Part shown: positions 7,272 to 12,894 of the stretch, one piece after another | Position numbering within the stretch: the first letter of the stretch is position 1 | Layout: each line of letters opens with the position of its first letter | DNA from: CAZMOK01 sp964644135 | Lineage (GTDB): Bacteria; Bacteroidota; Bacteroidia; Bacteroidales; JAGOPY01 | Assembly (NCBI GenBank): GCA_964644135.1 | Contig: CAZXWD010000082.1 | Span: 1 to 13,484, forward strand | Length of the DNA: 13,484 bases | Reading direction: 5' to 3' | Program-made: the position numbers and the translations under genes | The notes under the pieces: generated by a model | What the model saw: the letters and a program-made list of their open reading frames with translations, nothing else | The model's database searches: none | What the model was told of the DNA's origin: nothing

Positions 7272-8231
7272 CTTTTTGGCTGCCAGCAGGAAAAGCTCCC
7301 CGGCAATTAAAGAGATCAGCCCGCCACCTACCTGCGCAACCAGGAAGACCAGCCCTGAAAAAGCCAGCACTTTCGGCCTTATGAATTCATTGAAAACATA
7401 AATAAAAGTAAGTTCCCTTGTGCCCAGTCCCATAACGGTTACGGGCAGCATATTCAGCATACCGGCTATGGCAACCCCACCTGAAAGATAGAGGAAAGAT
7501 GCTTCCATCGAAACCGCCAGTCCCAGGAAGTAACAGGAAACAAAATAGCTCAGGTTACTGCCCAGTGAAAGTATAACAATGAGCAGGTTGTCGCTGTTTT
7601 TTTGCCCGGAGTAGGTAACCGGCTCACGTAGTACCCGGTACCTGAGGAACAATGAATTTACAAGCCTGAGTGCCCCGGGTGATACAAGCAGTGAAATTGC
7701 TACCAGGATGATGCCCGATCCCAGCAAAAGCAGCAGCCATCCCCACAATGGACTGATCTCAACCAGTGAAGCAATGGCAATGGAACCGCCGGCCACCAGG
7801 AGAAAAAATCCCACATCGAGCCCCCTTTCAACCAGTACACGCAGTCCTGACCCCACAATGCCAGTTCTTTTGCCCGAATAACCGGCCTTGACCATTTCTC
7901 CCATTCTTCCGGGAGTAACAACGCCTATGGCATAACTTTCGAAGAATTCGCCGAAGCTCTGAAGGAAATTACGTTCAAGCCTGGCCCCCGGATTCAGCAA
8001 GTACCATCGGAATGCCTTCAGGACTAATAGCAGGACCTGGAACACAAAACCAAGGAGGAAAAGTAAGGGATCTGCTGTCAGTAGTTGCTCCCAGAGCTCC
8101 GAAAGATCGATCTGTGTGAGGATGATTATGAAGATAACGATCCCTGTGAGCCTGAGCAGAAGGAACCCTCGCCTGAACGACAGCCTCTTGTTGTTTTTTT
8201 TCCCGGTGTTTTCCACTTTGTTTGTTTCCAT
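7272..8231 (-). CDS. Integral membrane protein of the YbhN/AglD/LPG-synthase TM family (flippase-like), C-terminus in gap
   Basis: About 320 residues are visible, with about seven or eight hydrophobic segments. A first membrane span lies at about 22-40 after a basic N-terminus (NNKRLSFRRG). The family motif PGRMGEMVKA is at about 107-116, close to the usual PGRxGE(L/M)xK. GTREL appears in MGLGTRELTFI, and the C-terminal LVFLVAQVGGGLISLIAGELF is typical. This family (PF03706 as I recall it) is found with lipid-linked glycan and lysyl-lipid synthesis, and is often proposed to move lipids or lipid-linked sugars across the membrane, though direct proof is limited. I start at ATG 8231, 7 bases after the stop of the FrhB-like gene. 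An upstream in-frame ATG at 8303 would overlap that gene by 65 bases and adds an unlikely N-terminus. Only a few C-terminal residues should be missing in the gap. Confidence 0.82.
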
Positions 8232-8238
8232 CCCTGCA

Positions 8239-9558
8239 TCACACCAGATCATCCCGCTTGATCCGGTGGGTTGATCTTTTCCAGACCTTCCTCGTTTTTT
8301 CAAAAATTCCCCCTATTGTTTTCGGGGGGATCTTCTCAACCATGAACCTGGCGGGTTTTGTCCCCAGCAGCAGGAACATGGCGCCTATGATCAGTTCCAT
8401 CAAGTACCTGCTGAAAGTGAAACCCTTTATTTCATATCCGTAATCGGGAATCCTTTGTCCCAGGAGCCTCCTGAACTTCAGCCTGATAAACGTGCCCCTT
8501 TTCTTAAGGTCGTACCCGTGTGAATGCATCCTGATGGCCTCATCCTCTTCGACCGGCATCAGCTCGAGCCTGCCGTCAGCGACCATCTCATCAAGGATAT
8601 CCTGGCCCTGCCCTGACCGTGGAATTACCATCGAAAAACCTTTGCCCCGCTCCTCGTAAACCGGCGCCCAGGCGTCGCCACCTGAAATATCGGTGTATTC
8701 GTTGCTGAGGTCGGTGCAAAGCAGGCTGTTTTTCACTATGTGGAACGGGATGAGGTAATTGGCATGGAATTTTGGCAATTCAATGGCTTTCCCGTTCTCA
8801 AATTCCACCCGCATCTTTCCCGGCCATTCTCCGTAACGGAAGTAGAGCCTGGTGATCTTCCTGTAGTCTTTCATGCCAAAGGAGCGGATGAAGCTCTTGA
8901 CCGAAGAAAAATGCAGTGTATTGCCGTAAAAGGGCCCGAAAATGTATTTTATGTTTTTCACTGAAGGATGGCCGAGCTCCTGCAGCAGCCTGATCGACTG
9001 CACCTGTCCCGGCAGCCCTACATATGCAAGTTTCCCTTCAAATTTTTCGATTTCAGGAAGGATCTCGTTCACCGCACTGATGATGTACTTGCTCTGGGCG
9101 GCTTCAAGCAGCTCCTCTTTTGATGTGGCAATAAAAGGCCTGGTAAGCCAGGGTTCCTCTTTCGACATACCCAGCACTACCGCTCCGTCGATCTTTTTTT
9201 TCTCCAGCATCCATATAAGCACCGATGTAATGATACCGCCGCTGGCTGAGTTCCTCCTTATCTCTTCATCCTTGGAAAAGCCTATGTAAATATTCCGGTA
9301 TGCACCGATAAAGCTGTGATGTTGCGACTCCTCACCATAGATCCTTTTTCGCTCTGCGGGGAAATCAAAACCTTTTCCGCTGCATGCGCTGAAGAGCAAT
9401 TCCTCTTCTATCTCATCCAAAGGCTCTTGTATCGCCGGCAGGTAACTTCCCAGCCTGTCGCCAAATATGATCTTCCCTTTGGAAAGCCCCACACAGGTAC
9501 CGCACCTGTTGCAGAGCCCCGACCTGACGACCTCCTCTATGTTATGCGCTTTTTTCAC
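8239..9558 (-). CDS. FrhB/FdhB-like iron-sulfur flavoprotein (coenzyme F420 hydrogenase/dehydrogenase beta-subunit family)
   Basis: The 439-residue protein has an N-terminal cluster motif C16-x2-C19-x2-C22 plus C59 (ACSGKG). The FrhB N-domain follows (GAYRNIYIGFSKDEEIRRNSASGGII, about 85-110), then the FrhB C-domain with LAYVGLPGQVQ (178-187), FGPFYGN (207-213) and LLCTDLSNEYTDISGGDAW (279-297). Family members are FAD- and FeS-containing reductases that move electrons from F420H2, ferredoxin or similar donors. In sugar clusters they are probably tailoring reductases. Three positions where I expect cysteine are Gly184, Tyr211 and Ser278, so C-domain chemistry may differ. A hydrophobic stretch at about 384-400 with flanking basic residues suggests a C-terminal membrane attachment. 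GTG start at 9558; the first 17 bases overlap the methyltransferase. F420 use is not implied. Exact substrate unknown. Confidence 0.82.
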   Translation of the reverse strand: MKKAHNIEEVVRSGLCNRCGTCVGLSKGKIIFGDRLGSYLPAIQEPLDEIEEELLFSACSGKGFDFPAERKRIYGEESQHHSFIGAYRNIYIGFSKDEEIRRNSASGGIITSVLIWMLEKKKIDGAVVLGMSKEEPWLTRPFIATSKEELLEAAQSKYIISAVNEILPEIEKFEGKLAYVGLPGQVQSIRLLQELGHPSVKNIKYIFGPFYGNTLHFSSVKSFIRSFGMKDYRKITRLYFRYGEWPGKMRVEFENGKAIELPKFHANYLIPFHIVKNSLLCTDLSNEYTDISGGDAWAPVYEERGKGFSMVIPRSGQGQDILDEMVADGRLELMPVEEDEAIRMHSHGYDLKKRGTFIRLKFRRLLGQRIPDYGYEIKGFTFSRYLMELIIGAMFLLLGTKPARFMVEKIPPKTIGGIFEKTRKVWKRSTHRIKRDDLV

Positions 9559-10276
9559 AAACGTAGAATTGCCTTATGCCCAGTTCAGCTATGAATGTTC
9601 CCCGGGCTTTGTCGATTATCTTTTCTCCCCAGTCCTGCAGAAAGGCCGGACCAACGGGTATGAGGATGGTCCCTTTATGCAACAGCAGTTTCCAGCCTGT
9701 CTTCCTGAACATCTCCTTCACCTCTTTCGACCTCAGGAACCTGTGAGGCCCTTCCCCGTGCCCCCCGAACAGGGCCGTGAAGACCCTGTAGGGCAGTTCG
9801 CTGGTGGCTGGAGGGCAGCTCAGCACCAGTCGTGCATCCTGTTTCGATACCCTGTGCAGTTCGCTCAGAAAAGCAATCGGATCGGCAACATGTTCCAGGG
9901 TTTCCAGGCTCAGCACCCGGTCGAACTCCTTATCAGCAAAGGGCAGTTTTGAATAATTATCGATCTTCAGTTGCCTGATCCCAGGTCTTATCGATGCCGC
10001 AACTTTCATAAGCCCGGCGGATATTTCTGCATTCAGGACCTCTGCATCTGCGCAGGCCTGTTTGATATAGTCATCAGCCTCGGCATCCCTGCTGGTCACA
10101 TTCAGCACTTTCATGCCCGGCTGAAGGGCCAGGTATCCCGTACTTTCCCTGAAACGCTGGTCGTGGGTGCGCTTTACTTTCTCATTTTCCTTTACATAGA
10201 TATGCGCTACATCATCCCAGTGTTTTTCCACATCCTTGTCGGACCAGGGATTTTTATGATCATTGGTTTTTTTCAC
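9542..10276 (-). CDS. Class I SAM-dependent methyltransferase
   Basis: A 244-residue Rossmann-fold methyltransferase. Motif I is the variant KVLNVTSRDAEAD (56-68), in place of the common VLDxGCGxG. The post-I acidic residue is in VLNAEIS (80-86). LPFADKEFDRVLSLETLEHVADP (111-133) is the classical motif II/III region of Methyltransf_11-type enzymes, followed by LVLSCPP. The start is GTG (10276), 3 bases after the stop of the GT2 gene, and no other in-frame Met occurs before residue 55. The end overlaps the next gene by 17 bases. It lies in a glycosyltransferase-flippase set, so a sugar or lipid-linked intermediate is the likely acceptor, but this is inferred from context only. Some methyltransferases in similar clusters, as I recall, also use an N-x-x-SR motif I, so activity need not be lost. 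Confidence 0.85.
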   Translation of the reverse strand: MKKTNDHKNPWSDKDVEKHWDDVAHIYVKENEKVKRTHDQRFRESTGYLALQPGMKVLNVTSRDAEADDYIKQACADAEVLNAEISAGLMKVAASIRPGIRQLKIDNYSKLPFADKEFDRVLSLETLEHVADPIAFLSELHRVSKQDARLVLSCPPATSELPYRVFTALFGGHGEGPHRFLRSKEVKEMFRKTGWKLLLHKGTILIPVGPAFLQDWGEKIIDKARGTFIAELGIRQFYVCEKSA

Positions 10277-10279
10277 CTG

Positions 10280-11146
10280 TCAGCTTCGCTTTCTGGTGAG
10301 GATTGAGACCTGGTCGGCAACAAGGCCTATAAAGAAAAGGAAGAAAGCCAGGATGATGACTATGAGACCGCTGTTGGGGAACCTTCCGGCAATGAAATAG
10401 CCGGCCACCCCATAGCCAAATCCGGCAAAGAAAATGATTGCGCTTGCCGGAAGGAATATCTTCAGCGGGTTGAACAGCATGATGATCCTCAGGACGAGCA
10501 TAATGGTCTTTGGCCCGTCTTTCAGGAACTTGACGTTGCTCACCCTGCCAACCCTTTTTTCGACGGTGATGGGAAAAGTACCGATATTGAACCCCTCTTT
10601 AAGGAATGCCAGTGTGGAGGTTGTTGAAAAGGAAAAGCCGTTGGGGAAGATATGGATCAGTTCCTCAAGGAGGTCTTTATGAAATCCCCTGTAACCTGAG
10701 TTGTAATCCGGAAGTTTCTGTTCCACCAGGTATTCGCCCACGATCCTGATCAATCGCTTGCCGGCCTGCCTTGCCTTCACCTGGTGAGATTCCTTACCCC
10801 TGGTACCAATCACCATGTCGTAATCTTCAAGCATTTCAACGATGGTGGGGATATGTTTCGGATCGTGCTGCCCATCGCTGTCGAGCATAACCACCAGGTT
10901 GCCTGTTGATTTGCGGATCCCTGTCTTAAGAGCGGCGCCGTATCCTTTGTTGGTCGAGTGCGACAATACCTTGACCGGGTATTCCTTTATGATCTCGAGG
11001 GATTTATCGGTTGAGCCGTCGTTCACCACTATCACTTCATACAATTCGTTGAACCCCAGTTCAACTATCTTGTCGAGAAGTGTCCTGATCCCTGTTTCCT
11101 CATTGTAGAGGGGGATGATTACCGATACTTTTGAAGGTTCTTTCAT
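10280..11146 (-). CDS. Family 2 glycosyltransferase with two C-terminal membrane spans (DPM1/GtrB-like)
   Basis: 288 residues. The GT-A domain has VSVIIPLYNEE (7-17), EVIVVNDGSTDKS (37-49), the NKGYGAALKTGI loop (66-77) and the DxD motif DSDGQHDP (89-96). DYNSGYRGF (147-155) and NGFSFSTTSTLAF (169-181) are characteristic of polyprenyl-phosphate hexose synthases. Hydrophobic segments at about 228-253 and 260-280 fit the membrane-anchored GtrB/DPM group, with the active site in the cytosol. It is the first gene after the 329-base repeat-containing space and is followed at 3 bases by the methyltransferase, so it probably leads an operon. The nucleotide sugar cannot be predicted. It belongs to a different subgroup from the GT2 at 3850-4593, which has no membrane spans. 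Confidence 0.88.
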   Translation of the reverse strand: MKEPSKVSVIIPLYNEETGIRTLLDKIVELGFNELYEVIVVNDGSTDKSLEIIKEYPVKVLSHSTNKGYGAALKTGIRKSTGNLVVMLDSDGQHDPKHIPTIVEMLEDYDMVIGTRGKESHQVKARQAGKRLIRIVGEYLVEQKLPDYNSGYRGFHKDLLEELIHIFPNGFSFSTTSTLAFLKEGFNIGTFPITVEKRVGRVSNVKFLKDGPKTIMLVLRIIMLFNPLKIFLPASAIIFFAGFGYGVAGYFIAGRFPNSGLIVIILAFFLFFIGLVADQVSILTRKRS

Positions 11147-11212
11147 CCTAAGGCTGAAATGTTTTGGCCGCCTGCGAAATTAGTAAATTTGAACGAAACG
11201 CGAAGGGTCCGG

Positions 11213-11240
11213 GTTGCGGGTTACGAGTTGCGGGTTATGA
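11213..11240. repeat. 14-bp tandem repeat (GTTGCGGGTTACGA type)
   Basis: Two adjoining copies at 11213-11226 and 11227-11240 differ at one base (ACGA versus ATGA). The unit is the same length as the repeat at 75-112 but unrelated in sequence. Confidence 0.7.
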
Positions 11241-11283
11241 GCACGGGAGGTTAGGCGGATAAGGAGAGGGGAAGAGTATTAGA

Positions 11284-11310
11284 GTTGAGTGTTGAGTGTT
11301 GAGTGTTGAG
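11284..11310. repeat. 7-bp tandem repeat GTTGAGT, 3.9 copies
   Basis: Perfect copies at 11284, 11291 and 11298 plus six bases of a fourth from 11305. This is a likely site of copy-number change between strains. Not in a coding frame. Confidence 0.85.
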
Positions 11311-11324
11311 ATGAATTCTGAATT

Positions 11325-11360
11325 ATCCGTGTTAATCCGTTAAAATCCGTGTCATCCGCG
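11325..11360. repeat. ATCCGTG array with ~10-bp period
   Basis: ATCCG occurs at 11325, 11335, 11345 and 11354, with AT-rich filler between. The spacing is close to one DNA helical turn and matches the ATCTGTG array at 1-35. Confidence 0.65.
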
Positions 11361-11381
11361 TTCTATGTGTTGATAGCAAAG

Positions 11382-11455
11382 CACCAGCATAGGCGCACGG
11401 TGGGGCAAGGCAATAAAGACAATTGTAGCAATAGAGACAATTTGACAATAATCCA
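11382..11455. repeat. Composite repeat module: inverted repeat plus 9-bp-period array (copy B)
   Basis: CACC (11382-11385) and GGTG (11399-11402) can pair across 13 bases. GGCAAGGC follows, then units starting at 11412, 11421, 11430, 11439 and 11447: AATAAAGAC, AATTGTAGC, AATAGAGAC, AATTTGAC and AATAATCCA. The final two units match the end of copy A (186-203) apart from one T. The module ends 21 bases from the 3' end of the minus-strand GT-C gene. Confidence 0.65.
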
Positions 11456-11475
11456 TCAGCCATCAGATCTGAAAT

Positions 11476-12858
11476 CTATCTTTCCCCCTCCAGCGCTTTC
11501 TTGTAATCCGGTGGATCGATGAGCTTTTGGAAATCCGCGGAAGGCCTCTTTCTCAGGAAGGAGTCCCAGTAGGCCTCTTTCGACATGGCATCCCAATGGA
11601 TGGAACCGTAGTAATACTGCCTTGTCTGAAAGATATTCAAGAACGAAAGAAACCCGGCTATGATCAGGTAAATGGCTATGATCGCATAATGCCGCCTGAA
11701 GATCCATTCAGTGAATGCTGCGAAAGGAATGGCCAGCAAAGCGTAAGTCTCAACCATGACACGCTGGCCAAATCCTCCGCCATACCACCAGCACCACCAT
11801 GAGAAGGCAATGTACATGTGCAGCAGGACATAGATCAGAACAGGGAAAAACAGCCCCCTCCGGTTTTTCCAGAGCAATACCATTCCGGCAATCGCGAAGA
11901 CCATAATGGGAGTGTACACCAGCCATCCTTTCCTGTAGCTGAAAATGCCTTTTATGAATTCAGGGTCCCCGAAGAAAAATCCCTCCTCGCCGTAGCCATA
12001 AAAGAGATAATCACCGCTTACATATTTCCAGTAAGCAATCTGCGGGGAGATCACTGCCAGGAAGACAAGTATCATCACCGCCCTCTGCTGCCACGATTTA
12101 AAGATAAAAAGGAACCTATCTTTCAATTCTTTCAGGGATGAAACGCCCCAGAGTGGGATCAGTATGGCTATGATAATATTGGATGGCCTCACAAGGGTGA
12201 TCATCCCCAAAGTGACAGCGATCAGCAAGGCATATTTCCACTTGTGCGACCTGATCCATTGCTCCAGCACCCATATAAACAAAGCAAACAGGAAAAAACT
12301 GTATGCATGCGACATGGTCGGCTCCAGGGTGGTGTAGAAATAGAGGTTGGTGCCAAGGCCCACAGCCAGGAGTGTCATTGCGACTACATATTTTGAGAAT
12401 TTCTCCGAAAGTATCCTCAACAGGAAATAGAGTCCGAAGAAAAGATAAAACACGCTGGAAACTATCAGTGCAATCTTATAGGGTGGACTGAAACCTGAGG
12501 CTTCATATTCAAGTGGCCCCGAAAGGCCATGGGCCGCAAAAAAGAAGGGGGAATACATAATAGACAATCCCATTGTCATTTTGCCGATATAATTGCCGTT
12601 TTCGAGCTTTTCCCCCCAGATCTTTCGCTTGAAATACTCCGTAGTGTCCCCGGAAAGGAATTTCATTGTAACATCGCCATGTATGACGGTTGCCGGCAGG
12701 TACTGGTAATAGAGGATCACGTCATGGGCTATGATCCTGCCTTCGATCTTCCAGAATTGATTGTGCTTGTTGGCAGCGATAACGGTGATAACAACAGCCG
12801 CAAGAGCAATGTAATGAATGTGTTTCCTTGCCAGGCTTATTATCGGTTTTATTTTCAT
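11476..12858 (-). CDS. Multi-spanning GT-C-type membrane glycosyltransferase-like protein
   Basis: The 460-residue protein has about ten or more hydrophobic segments, starting at about 15-30. The first outer loop holds D46-V-I-L-Y-Y-Q-Y-L-P, an acidic residue plus YLP signature shared with the paralogue at 4607-6427 and consistent with a GT-C enzyme using a polyprenyl-linked donor on the outer face of the membrane. LVRPSNIIIAILIPLWGV, the GIFSYRKGWLVYTPI loop and the aromatic WWCWWYGGGFGQRVMVETYALLAIP segment are well kept. The aromatic/FGQR loop is a feature I associate with this group. It stops at KALEGER, without the C-terminal domain of the paralogue. It begins 36 bases after the penicillin-binding protein gene on the same strand, and a perfect palindrome lies just before its ATG. 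Substrate and acceptor unknown. Confidence 0.78.
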   Translation of the reverse strand: MKIKPIISLARKHIHYIALAAVVITVIAANKHNQFWKIEGRIIAHDVILYYQYLPATVIHGDVTMKFLSGDTTEYFKRKIWGEKLENGNYIGKMTMGLSIMYSPFFFAAHGLSGPLEYEASGFSPPYKIALIVSSVFYLFFGLYFLLRILSEKFSKYVVAMTLLAVGLGTNLYFYTTLEPTMSHAYSFFLFALFIWVLEQWIRSHKWKYALLIAVTLGMITLVRPSNIIIAILIPLWGVSSLKELKDRFLFIFKSWQQRAVMILVFLAVISPQIAYWKYVSGDYLFYGYGEEGFFFGDPEFIKGIFSYRKGWLVYTPIMVFAIAGMVLLWKNRRGLFFPVLIYVLLHMYIAFSWWCWWYGGGFGQRVMVETYALLAIPFAAFTEWIFRRHYAIIAIYLIIAGFLSFLNIFQTRQYYYGSIHWDAMSKEAYWDSFLRKRPSADFQKLIDPPDYKKALEGER

Positions 12859-12863
12859 TAGTG

Positions 12864-12877
12864 TTATACCGGTATAA
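12864..12877. promoter_or_regulatory. 14-bp perfect palindrome TTATACCGGTATAA
   Basis: A perfect two-fold symmetric site centred between 12870 and 12871. It ends 5 bases before the ATG of the minus-strand GT-C gene and lies within the 36-base space behind the penicillin-binding protein gene. It could be a repressor operator or a small hairpin affecting initiation. No T-run follows, so it is not a typical terminator. Confidence 0.35.
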
Positions 12878-12894
12878 GGCTGTTGTGAGACTGA

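Larger units (their letters stand above)
11147..11475. other. Gene-free region, 329 bases, mostly short repeats
   Basis: No coding frame with recognisable product on either strand. From left to right it contains about 66 bases of leader for the GT2 gene, a 14-base tandem repeat, a 7-base tandem repeat, an ATCCGTG array of ~10-base period, and a copy of the composite module also seen upstream of pdxA. A weak minus-strand promoter look-alike, TAATTTCG (11175-11182), differs from TAnnTTTG at one fixed base and lacks a good -33 element. Confidence 0.7.

Noticed and set aside
7172..7306. Epimerase N-terminus reading across the gap (start at 7306)
   Set aside because: The residues beyond the gap are the C-terminus of the flippase-like gene in another frame; no Rossmann motif is present.
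6608..7384. Plus-strand 258-residue open frame
   Set aside because: Antisense to the epimerase and flippase-like genes, runs through the 100-N gap, and shows no domain.
8232..8303. Upstream start (8303) for the flippase-like gene
   Set aside because: Would overlap the FrhB-like gene by 65 bases and adds a hydrophilic stretch not expected in the family; ATG 8231 lies 7 bases after the previous stop.
11175..11182. TAATTTCG on the minus strand as promoter for the GT2 operon
   Set aside because: One fixed base differs from TAnnTTTG and no TTTG lies about 20 bases upstream; too weak for its own entry.
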